A stretch of DNA of 64,000 nucleotides. Origin: Periplaneta americana (Eukaryota > Arthropoda > Insecta > Blattodea > Blattidae). The notes below the pieces were generated by a model. It was not told where the DNA came from. It worked only from the letters and a program-made list of their open reading frames with translations, and made no database searches. Position 1 is the first letter of the stretch. Each line of letters opens with the position of its first letter. This document shows, piece by piece, positions 12,443 to 26,456 of this stretch. The stretch is from positions 80,663,455-80,727,454 of the forward strand of contig NC_091122.1 in the NCBI RefSeq assembly GCF_040183065.1, in the 5' to 3' direction. A program made the position numbers and the translations under genes.

Positions 12443-12683
12443 AGATGTTAGAAGGAAACAAGTCAAAAAGGCTAATAATAGTAGATATAGGTTTCGAAAC
12501 TGATTTCTTGATGGTGGTCTCCTCAATTATAAAGGTGGCTCAACTACTGGTGACTACCACCAAGAAATGAATTCCTCCAGCTTAGAGAAATGGTTGAGAG
12601 AGCGAGTAACTCCAAACTTGCCACCTGCCTCTGTAACAGTGCGAGTCATCTATGGACGAAATAATTCGAGTAAGTGCAGATGA
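12443..12683 (+). pseudogene. DDE transposase fragment (IS630/Tc1/mariner superfamily)
   Basis: Two frames joined by a frameshift near 12,508 resemble the middle of a DDE_3-type transposase. The first encodes KRLIIVDIGFETDFL. The second, 12,510-12,683, encodes GGLLNYKG, then GDYHQEMN, EKWLRE and NLPPASV, ending at TGA. The intact transposase at 35,564-36,916 has the matching order GERLIVL, GALLVFKSG, GDYHTSMN, CRWMENELLPKL and SPSVIVMDNAKYH. In this fragment the catalytic Asp after the last beta strand is replaced or lost (VTVRVIYGRN), and no C-terminal Glu region follows. It is a dead, diverged copy of a related family, not of the same element. The N-terminus is not identifiable. Confidence 0.7.
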
Positions 12684-13017
12684 GATGATGGAAGTGATAG
12701 TAATGATGGCGGTGGTGGTAGTGGAATGAAAGTCCCAGTGCTAGTGATAACTCTGTCTTAGCTATGCCTTTGGAGTGAAACACACATGGTTTTATGCGAC
12801 AATAATAACATATACAAGTAAGACTATGTATATAATTATATAAACTGGGTGTAGTATAAGCAATAATATGTGCTGTTGCCAGGAAGTCGGGAGGAAAATA
12901 CCAATGGCAAAAGAAGATTTAATACAATAATGAGTAACTTCTGCCGACCTATGATAAACGAAGAGGAAGAGACTAGTAATGTGCTTTGTGTGGAGTGTGG
13001 CATTCTGTGAGGCTTAA

Positions 13018-13262
13018 ACATGGACATTACGACGAAGTGAAACGAAGAGACCAGAAGCATTTAAAATACAGATATAGAGAAAAATGGAGCGTGTGAAATG
13101 GACAGACAGAATAATAAATGAAGCTGTGTTGGAAAGAGTGGGTGAAAGAATAATACTGAAACTGATCAGGAAGAGAAAAAAACAATTGGCTGGGTCACTG
13201 CCTGAGAAGAAACTGTCTACTAAAGTATGCACTGGAACGAATAGTCACACTCCACACAAAGC
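13018..13262 (+). pseudogene. LINE reverse transcriptase 3'-end fragment (RTE-like)
   Basis: The frame starting at about 13,018 encodes TWTLRRSE, then an in-frame TAG (13,075-13,077), then KMERVKWTDRI, NEAVLERVGE and LKLIRKRKK. This string is typical of the C-terminal end of the endonuclease-reverse transcriptase of insect non-LTR elements. After about 13,205 the expected continuation (tryptophan-rich WLGHWLRR-type) is frameshifted to AGSLPEKKLSTK. It is 5'-truncated with no RT core, and its 3' side abuts the next satellite block. The family assignment comes from remembered insect LINE proteins and needs a database check. Confidence 0.75.
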
Positions 13263-16200
13263 ACTGTATCTTTTCAGTCCACTATCTGTTCTCTCAGTCC
13301 ACCCTATATGCTCTAAGTCAACTCTCTGTCCTCTCAGTCCACTCTATGTGCTCTAAGTCCACTCTATGTGCTCTTAGTCCACTCTATGTCCTATCAGTCC
13401 ACTCTATGTCCTCTAAGTCCACTCTATGTGCTCTCAGTCCACTCTATGTCCTCTTAGTCCACTCTATATACTTTCACTCCACTCTATGTACTCTCAGTCC
13501 ACTCTATGTACCCTTAGACCACTCTATGTCCTCTCAGTAAACTCTCTGTCCTCTCGGTCCTCTCTATGTCTTCTCAGTCCACTCTATGTCCTCTTAGTCC
13601 ACCCTACATCCTTTCAGTTCACTCTAAGTGCTCTCAGTCAACTCTCTGTCCTATCAGTCCACTCTCAGTCAACTGTCTGTCCTCTAAGTCCACTCTATAT
13701 CCTCTCAGTCCACTCTCTGTCCTCTAAGTCCAATCTCTGTCCTCTCAGTCCACTCTCAGTCGTTTAAGTCCACTCGATGTGCTCTAAGTCCACTCTATAT
13801 CCTCTCTGTCTACTCTCTGTCCGCTCTGTGTACTCTAAATCCACCCTATGTCCTCTCGGTAAAATCTCTCTCCTCTCTGTCTACTCAATTTCCTCTAAGT
13901 CTACCCTATACTCTTACAGTCCACTCTATTTGCTCTCAGTCTACTCTCTGTCCTGTCAGTCCACTCTCAGTCAACTCTCTGTCCTCTAAGTCCACTCTAT
14001 GTCCTCTCAGTCCACTCCCTGTCCCCTCAATCCACTCTCTGTCCTCTCAGTCCACTCGATGTGCTCTAAGTCCACTCTATGTACTCTCAGTCCACTCTCT
14101 GTCCTCTCAGTCCACTCTCTGTCCTATCAGTCCACTCTCAGATGTCTAAGTCCACTCGATGTGCTCTAAGTCCACTCTATGTCCTCTCAGCCTACTCTCT
14201 GTCCGCTCTCAGTGCTCTAAGTCCACTCTATCTCCTCTCAGTCCACTCTCTGTCCTCTCAGTCTACTCTTTGTTCTCAAAGTACACCCTATATACTTTCA
14301 GTTCACTCTATGTGCTCTCCCTCTACTCTCTGTACTGTCAGTCCACTCTCTGTCCTCTAAGTCCACTCTATGTACTCCTAGTCCACTCTCTGTCCCCTCT
14401 GTCCACTCTCTGTCCTCTCTGTCCACTCTCAGTCGTCTAAGTCCACTCGATGTGCTCTATGTCCACTCTATGGCCTCTCTGTCCTCTCAGTCCACTCTGT
14501 CCTCTCAGTCCACTCTATGTCCTCCCAGTCCACTCTTTGTGCTCTAAGTCCACTCTATGTCTTCTCTTTCCACTCTGTTCTCTCAGTCCACGCTATGTCC
14601 TCTCATTCCACTCTGTTCTCTCAGTCCACTTTATGTACTCTGAGTCCACTCCATGTCCTCTCAACCCACTCTATGTACTCTAAGTCCACTCTATGTCTCT
14701 CAGTCCCATCTATGTGCTCTCAGTGCACTCTCTGTTCTCTCAGTCCACTATATGTGCTCTCAGTTCATTCTCTGTAATCTCAGTCCTCTCTATGTGCTCT
14801 CAGTCCACTCTATGTACTCTCAGTCCACACCACGTCGTCTTAGTCCACTCTATATTTTTTCAGTCCTCTCTCTGTTCTCTCAGTTCACTCTGTGTCCTCA
14901 AAGTGCACTCTCTGTCTTCTCAGTCCACCCTACGTGCTCTAAGTCCACTCTCTGTTCTCTCAGTCCACTGTGTGCTCAAAGTCCACTCTCTGTCCTCTCA
15001 GTCCACTCTACGTGCTCTAAGTCCACTCTCTGTCCTCTCAGTCCATTCTATGTGCTCTCGGTCCCCTCTATGTACTCTCAGATTACTAAATGTCCTCTTA
15101 GTCCACTCTATATTCTCTCAGTCCACTCTCTGTCATCTCTGTCCATTCTATGTGCTCTCGGTCCCCTCTATGTACTCTCAGACCACTAAATGTCCTCTTA
15201 GTCCACTCTACATTCTTTCACTCCACTCTCTGTCCTCTCAGTCCACTCTATGTCCTCTTAGTCCACTCTATGTCCTCTTAGTCCACTCTATGTCCTCTTA
15301 GTCCCCTCTATGTGCTCTAAGTCCACTCTATGTCCTCTCAGTACATTCTATGTGCTCTCAGTCCACTCCTTGTTCTATCTGTCCACTCTATGTGCACTCT
15401 GTCCATTCTCTGTCTTCTCAGTCCACTCTATGTGCTCTCAGTCCGCTCAATGTACTCTCAGTCCACTCTATGGCCTCTTAGTCCACCCTATATCCTTTCA
15501 ATCCACTCTAAGTGCTCTCTGTCTAATCTCTGTCCTGTCAGTTCACTCTCAGTCAACTCTCTGTTCTCTAAGTGCACTCTATGTTCCCTCAGTCCACTCT
15601 ATATACTTTCGGTCCACTATCTGTAGTCTCAGTCGACTCTATGTGCTCTAAGTCCACTCTCTGTCCTGCAGTCCACTCTACGTGCTCTAAGTCCACTCTA
15701 TGTGCTTTAAGTCCACTCTATGTGCTCTTAGTCCACTCTATTTCCTCTCAGTCCACTTTATGTGCTCTAAGTCCACTCTATGTACTGTCAGTCCACTCTA
15801 CGTCCTCTCAGTCCACTCTATATCTTTTCAGTCCACTCTATGTGCTCTTAGTCCACTGTATGTCCTCTTAGTCCACTCTATGTACTGTCAGTCCTCTCTA
15901 TGTTCCCTTAGACCACTCTATAAACTCTCAGTCAACTCTCTGTCCTCTCAGTCCTCTCTATGTCCTCTCAGTCCATTATATGTCCTCTTAGTCCACCCTA
16001 TATGCTTTCCGTCCTCTCTATGTGCTCTCAGTCTTCTCTCTGTCCTGTCAGTCCACTCTCAGTCAACTCTCTGTCCTCTAAGTCCACTCTATGTACTCTC
16101 AGTCCAGTCTCTGTCCTTTCAGTCCACTCTCTCTCCTCTCAGTCCACTCTCAGTCGTCTAAGTTTACTCGTTGTTCTCTAAATCCACTCTATGTCCTCTC

Positions 16201-18255
16201 AGCTTACTCTCTGCCCTCTCTGTCCCCTCTGTGTGCTCTAAGTCCACTCTATCTCCTCTCTGTCCACTCTCTGTACTCTCTGTCCTCTAAGTCCACCCTA
16301 TATCCTTTCAATCCACTCTATGTGCTCTTCGTCTACTCTCTGTCCTGTCAGTCCTCTCTCAGTCAACTCTCTGTTCTCTAATTCCACTCTATGTCCTCTC
16401 AGTCCACTCTCTGCCCCTCAGTCCACTCTCTGTCCTGTCACTCCACTCTCAGTCGTCTAAGTCCACTCGATGTGCTCTAAGTCCACTCTATGTACTCCCA
16501 GTCCGCTCTCTGTACTCTCTGTCCTCTAAGTCCACCCTATATCCTTTCCGTCCACTCTATGTGCTCTCCGTCTACTCTCTGTCTTGTCAGTCCACTCTCA
16601 GTCAACTCTCTTTTCTCTAAGTCCACTCTATGTCCTCTCAGTCCACTCATTGTCCCCTCGGTCCACTCTCTGTCCTCTCACTCCACTCTCAGTCGTCTAA
16701 CTCCACTCGATGTGCTCTAAGTCCACTCTATGTACTCTCAGTTTACTATCTGTCCTCTCAGTCCACTCCATGTGCTCTCAGTCCACTCTCTCTTCTCTCA
16801 GTCCACTCTATATGCTCTCAGTCCATTCTTTGTCATCTGAGTCCACTCTATGTGCTCTCTGTCCACTCAATTTAATCTCAGGCCACTGCATGTACTCTTA
16901 GTCCATTCTATATCCTTTCAGTCCACTCTCTATTCTCTGAGTCCTCTCAATGTCCTCTTAGTCCACTCTATGTCCTCTCAGTCCACTCTATGATCTCTAA
17001 GTCCACTCTGTGTTCTCTCAGTCCACTCTATGTGCTCTCAGTCCACTCTCTGTTCTCTCAGGCCACTCTATGTTCTCTCAGTCCATTCTTTGTCATCTCA
17101 GTCATTTCTATGTTCTCTCAGTCCACTCTATGTATTCTCAGTCCACTTCATGTCGTCTTAGTGCACTTTATAATTTTTTCAGTCCACTCTCTGTTCTCTC
17201 AGTCCACTGTGTACTCAAAGTCCACTCTACGTGTTCTAAGTCCACTCTCTGTCCTCTTAGTCCACTCTATGTGCTCTGGGTCCACTCTAGATCCTTTCAG
17301 TCCACTCTCTGTCCTCTCAGTCCGCTCTATGTTCTCTTGGTCCACTCTATGTCCTCTTAGTCCCCTCTATGTGCCCTAAGACCACTCTATGTCCTCTCAG
17401 TCCATTCTATGTGCTCTCAGTCCACTCCATGTTCCCTCTGTTTACTCTATGTGCTCTCAGTCCATTCTCTGTAATCTCAGTCCACTCTATGTGCTCTCAG
17501 TCCTCTCAGTGTACTCTCAGTCCACTCTATGTCCTCTTAGTCCACCCTATATCCTTTCAGTCCACTCTAAGTGCTCTCTGTCTACTCTCTGTCCTGTCAG
17601 TCCACTCTCAGTCAACTCTCTGTCCTCTAAGTGCACTCTATGTTCCCTCAGTCCACTCTATATACTTTCAGTCCACTCTCTGTTCTCTCATTCCACTCTA
17701 TGTGCTCAATGTCCACTCTCTGTCCTCTCAGTCCACTCTATGTGCTCTAAGTCCACTCTCTGTCCTCTCAGTCCACTCTATGTGCTCTAAGTCCACTCTA
17801 TGTGCTGTCAGTCCATTCTATGTCCTCTCAGTCCATTCTATGTCCTCTTAGTCCACTCTATATCTTTTCAGTCCACTCTATGTGCTCTTAGTCCACTCAA
17901 TGTTCTTTTAGTCCACACTATGTCCTCTTAGTCCACACTATGTCCTATCAGTCCTCTCTATGTTAACTTAGACCTCTCTATATACTCTTAGTCCAATCTC
18001 TGTCCTCTCAGTCCTCTCTATGTCCTCTCGGTCCACTCTATGTCCTCTTAGTCCACCCTATATGCTTTCCGTGCTCTCTATGTGGTCTCAGTCTACTTTC
18101 TGTACTGTCAGCCCACTCTCAGTCAACTCTATGTCCTCTAAGTCCACACTATGTACTCTCAGTCCAGTCTCTGTCCTCTCAGTCCACTCTCTCTCCTCTC
18201 TGTCCACTCTCATTCGTCTAAGTCCACTCTCATTCGTCTAAGTCCACTCCATGTC

Positions 18256-21200
18256 CTCTCTGATTACTCTCTGTCCTCTATGTCCCCTCTGTGTGCTCTA
18301 AGTCCTCTCTGTCTCCTCTCAGTCCACTCTCTGTAACCTCAGTCTACTCTCTGTCCTCTAAGTCCACCCTATATCCTTTCAGTCCACTCTTTGTGCTCTC
18401 CGTCTACTCTCTGTCCTCTAAGTCCACTGTATGTCCTCTCAGTCCACTCTCTGTACCCTCAGTCCACTCTCTGCCCTCTCAGTCCACTCTATATGCTCTC
18501 AGTCTATTCTTTGTCATCTGAGTCCACTCTCTGTCCTCTCAGTCCACTCTCAGTCGTCTAACTCCACTCGATGTGCTCTAAATCCACTCTATGTCCTCTC
18601 AGCTTACTCTCTGTCCTCTCTGTCCCCTCTGTGTGCTCTAAGTCCACTCTATCTCCTCTCAGTCCACTCACTGTACTCTCAGTCTACTCTCTGTCCACTA
18701 AGTCCACCCTATATTCTTTCAGTCCACTCTATGTGCCCTCCATCTACTCTCTGTCCTGTCAGTCCACTCTCAGTCAACTCTCTGTTCTCTAAGTCCACTC
18801 TATGTCCTCTCAGTCCACTCTCTGTCCCCTCAGTCCACTCTATGTCCTCTCACACCACTCTCAGCCGTCTAAGTCCACCCGATGTGCTCTAAGTCCACTC
18901 TATGTACTCTCAGTCTAATATCTGTCCTCTCGGTCCACTCCATGTGCTCTCAGTCCACTCTATGTAGTCTCAGGCCACTCCACGTACTCTTAGTCCATTC
19001 TATATCCTTTCAGTCCACTCTCTATCCTCTGAGTCCTCTCAATGTCCTCTTAGTCCACTCAATGTCCTCTTAGTCCACTCTATGTCCTCTCAGTCCACTC
19101 AATGTGCTCTAAGTCGACTCTATGTCCTCTCAGTCCACTCTATGTGCTCTCACTCCACTCTCTGTTCTCTCCGGCCACTCTATGTGCTCTCAGTCCATTC
19201 TTTGTCACCTCAGTCATCTCTATGTGCTCTCAGTCCACTCTATGTACTCTCAGTACACTTCATGTGGTCTTAGTGCACTCTATAATTTTTTCAGTCCACT
19301 CTGTTCTCTCAGCCCACTGTGCGCTCAAAGTCCACTCTCTGTCCTCTCAGTCCATTCTACGTGTTCTATGTCCACTCTCTGTCCTCTCAGTCCACTCTAT
19401 GTACTCTGGGTCCACTCTATAATCTCTCAGTCCACTCTCTGTCATCTCAGTCCATTCTATGTGCACTCGGTCCACTCTATGTACTCTCAGTCCACTAAAT
19501 GTCCTCTTAGTCCACTCTATATTATTTCACTCCACTCTCTGTCCTCTCAGTCCACTCTATGTCCTCTTAGTCCACTCTATGTCCTCTTAGTCCCCTCATT
19601 CTGCTCTAAGTCCACTCTATGTCCTCTCAGTCCATTCTATGTGCTCTCAGTCCACTCCCTGTTCTCTCTGTCCACTCTATGTGCACTCTGTCCATTCTCT
19701 GTCATCTCAGTCCACTCTATGTGCTCTCAGTCCGCTCAATGTACTCTCAGTCCACTCCATGTCCTCTTAGTCCACCCTATATCCTTTCAGTCCACTCTAA
19801 GTGCTCTCAGTCTACTCTCTGTCCTGTCAGTCCACTCTCAGTCAAATCTCTGTCCTCTAAGTACACTCTATGTTCCCTCAGTCCACTCTATATTCTTTCA
19901 GTCCACTATCTGTTCTCTCAGTCGACTCTATGTGCTCTAAGTCCACTCTCTGTCCTGTCAGTCCACTCTATATGCTCTAAGTCCACTCTCTGTCCTCTCA
20001 GTCCACTCTGTGTGCTTTAAGTCCACTCTATGTGCTCTTGGTCCGCTCTAATTCCTCTCAGTCTACTCTATGTGCTCTAAGTCCACTCTATGTGCTGTCA
20101 GTCCACTCTGTATCCTCTCAATCCACTCTATGTCCTCTTAGTCCACTCTATATTTTTTCAGTCCACTCTATGTGCTCTCAGTCCACTCTCTGTTCTCTCA
20201 GGCCACTCTATGTGCTCTCAGTCCATTCTTTGTCATCTCAGTCATTTCTATGTGCTCTCAGTCCACTCTATGTACTCTCAGTCCATTTCATGTCGTCTTA
20301 GTGCAATTTATATTTTTTCAGTCCACTCTCTGTTCTCTCAGTCCACTGTGTCCTCAAAGTCCACTCTCTGTCCTCTCAGTCCACTCTATGTCCTCTCAGT
20401 CCACTCAATGTGCTCTAAGTCGACTCTATGTCCTCTTTGATTACTCTCTGTCCTCTATGTCCCCTCTGTGTGCTCTAAGTCCTCTCTGTCTCCTCTCAGT
20501 CCACTCTCTGTAACCTCAGTCTACTCTCTGTCCTCTAAGTCCACCCTATATCCTTTCAGTCCACTCTTTGTGCTCTCCGTCTACTCTCTGTCCTCTAAGT
20601 CCACTCTATGTCCTCTCAGTCCACTCTCTGTACCCTCAGTCCACTCTCTGCCCTCTCAGTCCACTCTATATGCTCTCAGTCTATTCTTTGTCATCTGAGT
20701 CCACTCTCTGTCCTCTCAGTCCACTCTCAGTCGTCTAACTCCACTCGATGTGCTCTAAATCCACTCTATGTCCTCTCAGCTTACTCTCTGTCCTCTCTGT
20801 CCCCTCTGTGTGCTCTAAGTCCACTCTATCTCCTCTCAGTCCACTCACTGTACTCTCAGTCTACTCTCTGTCCACTAAGTCCACCCTATATTCTTTCAGT
20901 CCACTCTATGTGCCCTCCATCTACTCTCTGTCCTGTCAGTCCACTCTCAGTCAACTCTCTGTTCTCTAAGTCCACTCTATGTCCTCTCTGTCCACTCTCT
21001 GTCCCCTCAGTCCACTCTATGTCCTCTCACACCACTCTCAGCCGTCTAAGTCCACCCGATGTGCTCTACGTCCACTCTATATACTCTCAGTCTAATATCT
21101 GTCCTCTCGGTCCACTCCATGTGCTCTCAGTCCACTCTCTCTACTCTCAGTCCACTCTATGTAGTCTCAGGCCACTCCACGTACTCTTAGTCCATTCTAT

Positions 21201-22582
21201 ATCCTTTCAGTCCACTCTCTATCCTCTGAGTCCTCTCAATGTCCTCTTAGTCCACTCAATGTCCTCTTAGTCCACTCTATGTCCTCTCAGTCCACTCAAT
21301 GTGCTCTAAGTCGACTCTATGTCCTCTCAGTCCACTCTATGTGCTCTCAGTTCACTCTCTGTTCTCTCCGGCCACTCTATGTGCTCTCAGTCCATTCTTT
21401 GTCACCTCAGTCATCTCTATGTGCTCTCAGTCCACTCTATGTACTCTCAGTACACTTCATGTGGTCTTAGTGCACTCTATAATTTTTTCAGTCCACTCTG
21501 TTCTCTCAGCCCACTGTGCGCTCAAAGTCCACTCTCTGTCCTCTCAGTCCATTCTACGTGTTCTATGTCCACTCTCTGTCCTCTCAGTCCACTCTATGTA
21601 CTCTGGGTCCACTCTATAATCTCTCAGTCCACTCTCTGTCATCTCAGTCCATTCTATGTGCACTCGGTCCACTCTATGTACTCTCAGTCCACTAAATGTC
21701 CTCTTAGTCCACTCTATATTATTTCACTCCACTCTCTGTCCTCTCAGTCCACTCTATGTCCTCTTAGTCCACTCTATGTCCTCTTAGTCCCCTCATTCTG
21801 TTCTAAGTCCACTCTATGTCCTCTCAGTCCATTCTATGTGCTCTCAGTCCACTCCCTGTTCTCTCTGTCCACTCTATGTGCACTCTGTCCATTCTCTGTC
21901 ATCTCAGTCCACTCTATGTGCTCTCAGTCCGCTCAATGTACTCTCAGTCCACTCCATGTCCTCTTAGTCCACCCTATATCCTTTCAGTCCACTCTAAGTG
22001 CTCTCAGTCTACTCTCTGTCCTGTCAGTCCACTCTCAGTCAAATCTCTGTCCTCTAAGTACACTCTATGTTCCCTCAGTCCACTCTATATTCTTTCAGTC
22101 CACTATCTGTTCTCTCAGTCGACTCTATGTGCTCTAAGTCCTCTCTCTGTCCTGTCAGTCCACTCTATATGCTCTAAGTCCACTCTCTGTCCTCTCAGTC
22201 CACTCTGTGTGCTTTAAGTCCACTCTATGTGCTCTTGGTCCGCTCCAATTCCTCTCAGTCTACTCTATGTGCTCTAAGTCCACTCTATGTGCTGTCAGTC
22301 CACTCTGTATCCTCTCAATCCACTCTATGTCCTCTTAGTCCACTCTATATTTTTTCAGTCCACTCTATGTGCTCTCAGTCCACTCTCTGTTCTCTCAGGC
22401 CACTCTATGTGCTCTCAGTCCATTCTTTGTCATCTCAGTCATTTCTATGTGCTCTCAGTCCACTCTATGTACTCTCAGTCCATTTCATGTCGTCTTAGTG
22501 CAATTTATATTTTTTCAGTCCACTCTCTGTTCTCTCAGTCCACTGTGTCCTCAAAGTCCACTCTCTGTCCTCTCAGTCCACT
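18256..22582 (+). repeat. 2.18-2.20-kb higher-order duplication in satellite
   Basis: 18,256-20,432 is repeated at 20,433-22,582. The offset is 2,177 bp up to about 18,960 and 2,197 bp afterwards, because the second copy has gained one 20-bp monomer (around 21,140). Copies are nearly identical, far closer than neighbouring monomers are to each other. The flanking stretch of about 17,230-19,400 also recurs at about 22,590-24,750 with an offset of 5,356 bp, which shows layered segmental amplification. Confidence 0.85.
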
Positions 22583-25500
22583 CTACGTGCTCTAAGTCCA
22601 CTCTCTGTCCTCTTAGTCCACTCTATGTGCCCTGGGTCCACTCTAGATCCTTTCAGTCCACTCTCTGTCCTCTCAGTCCGCTCTATGTTCTCTTGGTCCA
22701 CTCTATGTCCTCTTAGTCCCCTCTATGTGCCCTAAGACCACTCTATGTCCTCTCAGTCCATTCTATGTGCTCTCAGTCCACTCCATGTTCCCTCATTTTA
22801 CTCTATGTGCTCTCAGTCCATTCTCTGTCATCTCAGTCCACTCTATGTGCTCTCAGTCCTCTCAGTGTACTCTCAGTCCACTCTATGTTCTCTTAGTCCA
22901 CCCTATATCCTTTCAGTCCACTCTGAGTGCTCTCAGTCTACTCTCTGTCCTGTCAGTCCACTCTCAGTCAATTCTCTGTCCTCTAAGTACACTCTATGTT
23001 CACTCAGTCCACTCTATATACTTTCAGTCCACTCTCTGTTCTCTCATTCCACGCTATGTGCTCTATGTCCACTCTCTGTCCTGTCAGTCCACTCTATGTG
23101 CTCTAAGTCCACTCTCTGTCCTCTCAGTCCAATCTATGTGCTCTAAGTCCACTCTATGTGCTGTCAGTCCATTCTATGTCCTCTCAGTCCATTCTATGTC
23201 CTCTTAGTCCATTCTATATCTTTTCAGTCCACTCTATGTGCTCTTAGTCCACTCAATGTTCTCTTAGTCCACACTATGGCCTCTTAGTCCACACTATGTC
23301 CTCTCAGTCCTCTCTATGTTAACTGAGACCTCTCTATATACTCTTAGTCAAATCCCTGTCCTCTCAGTCCTCTCTATGTCCTCTCAGTCCACTCTATGTC
23401 CTCTTAGTCCACCCTATACGCTTTCCGTGCTCTCTATGTGGTCTCAGTCTACTCTCTGTACTGTCAGTCCACTCTCAGTCAACTCTATGTCCTCTAAGTC
23501 CACACTATGTACTCTCAGTCCAGTCTCTGTCCTCTCAGTCCACTCTCTCTCCTCTCAGTCCACTCTCATTCGTCTAAGTCCACTCTCATTCGTCTAAGTC
23601 CACTCCATGTCCTCTCTGATTACTCTCTGTCCTCTATGTCCCCTCTGTGTGCTCTAAGTCCTCTCTGTCTCCTCTCAGTCCACTCTCTGTACTCTCAGTC
23701 TACTCTCTCTCCTCTAAGTCCACCCTATATCCTTTCAGTCCAGTCTTTGTGCTCTCCGTCTACTCTCTGTCCTCTAAGTCCAATGTTTGTCCTCTCAGTC
23801 CACTCTCTGTACTCTCAGTCCACTCTCTGTCCTCTCAGTCCACTCTATATGCTCTCAGTCCATTATTTGTCATCTGAGTCCACTCTCTGTCCTCTCAGTC
23901 CACTCTCAGTCGTCTAAGTCCACTCGATGTGCTCTAAATCCACTCTATGTCCTCTCAGCTTACTCTCTGTCCTCTCTGTCCCCTCTGTGTGCTCTAAGTC
24001 CACTCTATCTCCTCTTAGTCCACTCACTGTACTCTCAGTCTACTCTCTGTCCTCCAAGTCCACCCTATATCCTTTCAGTAAACTCTATGTGCTCTCCGTC
24101 TACTCTCTGTCCTGTCAGTCCACTCTCAGTCAACTCTCTGTTCTCTAAGTCCACTCTATGTCCTCTCAGTCCACTCTCTGTCCCCTCAGTCCACTCTATG
24201 TCCTCTCACACCACTCTCAGCCGTCTAAGTCCACCCGATGTGCTCTAAATCCACTCTATGTACTCTCAGTCTACTATCTGTCATCTCAGTCCAATCTATG
24301 TGCTCTCAGTCCACTCTCTCTTCTCTCAGTCCACTCTATGTGCTCTCAGTCCATTCTTTGTCATATGAGTCCAATCTATGTGCTCTCAGTCCACTCTATG
24401 TAGTCTCAGGCCACTCCATGTAGGTACTCTTAGTCCATTCTATATCCTTTCAGTCCACTCTCTATCCTCTGAGTCTTCTCAATGTCCTCTTAGTCCGCTC
24501 AATGTCCTATTAGTCCACTCCATGTCCTCTCAGTCCACTCTATGTGCTCTAAGTCCACTCTGTGTCCTCTCAGTCCACTCTCTGTTCTCTCAGGCCACTC
24601 TATGTGCTCTCAGTCAATTCTTTGTCATCTCAGTCATCTCTATGTGCTCTCAGTCCACTCTATGTACTCTCAGTACACTTCATGTGGTCTTAGTGCACTC
24701 TATAATTGTTTCAGTCCACTACGTTCTCTCAGCCCACTGTGCGCTCAAAGTTCACTCTCTGTCCTCTCAGTCCATTCTACGTGTTCTATGTCCACTATCT
24801 GTCCTCTCAGTCCACTCTATGTGCACTCGGTCCACTCTATGTACTCTCAGTCCACTAAATGTCCTCTTAGTCCACTCTATATCATTTCACTCCACTCTCT
24901 GTCCTCTCTGTCCACTCTATGTCCTCTTAGTCAACTCTATGTCCTCTTAGTCCCCTCAATGTGCTCTAAGTCCACTCTATGTCCTCTCAGTCCATTCTAT
25001 GTGCTCTCAGTCCACTCACTGTTCTCTCTGTCCACTCTGTGTGCACTCAGTCCATTCTCTGTCATCTCAGTCCACTCTATATGCTCTCAGTCCGCTCAAT
25101 GTTCTCTCAGTCCACTCCATGTCCTCTTAGTCCACCCTATATCCTTTCAGTCCACTCTAAGTGCTCTCAGTCTACTCTCTGTCCTGTCAGTCCACTCTCA
25201 GTCAACTCTCTGTCCTCTAAGTACACTCTATGTACCCTCAGTCCACTCTATATACTTTCAGTCCACTATCTGTTCTCTCAGTCGACTCTATGTGCTCTAA
25301 GTCCACTCTCTGTCCTGTCAGTCCACTCTATGTGCTCTAAGTCCACTCTCTGTCCTCTCAGTCTACTCTGTGTGCTTTAAGTCCACTCTATGTGCTCTTA
25401 GTCCACTCTATTTCCTCTCAGTCTACTCTGTGTGCTCTAAGTCCACTCTATGTGCTGTCAGTCCACTCTATGTCCTCTCAATCCACTCTATGTCCTCTTA

Positions 25501-26456
25501 GTCCACTCTATATCTTTTCAGTCCATTCTATGTGCTCTTAGTCCACTCTATGTCCTCTTCGTCCACTCTATGTCCTCTCAGTCCACTCTATGTTCCCTTA
25601 GACCACTCTATATACTCTCAGCCCACTCTCTGTCCTCTCAGTCCTCTCTATGTCCTCTCAGACCATTATATGTCCTCTTAGCCCACCCTATATGCTTTCC
25701 GTCCTCTCTATGTGCTCTCAGTCTACTCTCTGTCCGATCAGTCCACTCTCAGTCTACTCTCTGTCCTCTAAGTCCACTCTATGTACTCTCAGTCCAGTAT
25801 CTGTCCTCTCAGTCCACTATCTGTCCTCTCAGTCCAATCTCAGTCGTCTAAGTCCACTCGATGTTCTCTAAATCCACTCTATGTCCTCTCAGCTTACTCT
25901 CTGTCCTCTCTGTCCCCTCTGTGTGCTCTAAGTCCAATCTATCTCCTCTCAGTCCACTCTCTGTACTCGCTGTCCTCTAAGTCCACCCTATATCCTTTCA
26001 GTCCACTCTATGTGCTCTCCGTCTACTCTCTGTCCTGTCAGGCCACTCTCAGTCAACTCTCTGTTCTCTAAGTCCACTCTATGTCCTCTCAGTCCACTCT
26101 CTGTCCCCTCAGTCCACTCTCTGTCCCTTCACTCCACTCTCAGTCGTCTAAGTCCACTCGATGTTCTCTAAGTTCACTCTATGTACTCTCAGTCTACTAT
26201 CTGTCCTCTCAGTCCACTCCATGTGCTCAGTCAACTCTCTCTTCTCTCAGTCCACTCTATGTGCTCTCAGTCCATTCTTTGTCATCTGAGTCCACTCTAT
26301 GTGCTCTCAGCCCACTAATGTAGTCTCACGCCACTCCATGTACTCTTAGTCCATTCTATATTCTTTCAGTCCACTCTCTATCCTCTGAGTCCTCTCAATG
26401 TCCTCTTAGTCCACTCAATGTCCTCTTAGTCCACTCTATTTCCTGTCAGTCCACTC

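Noticed and set aside
12836-13060. Minus-strand open frames at 12,836-13,232
   Set aside because: Antisense to the LINE fragment, without recognisable motifs.
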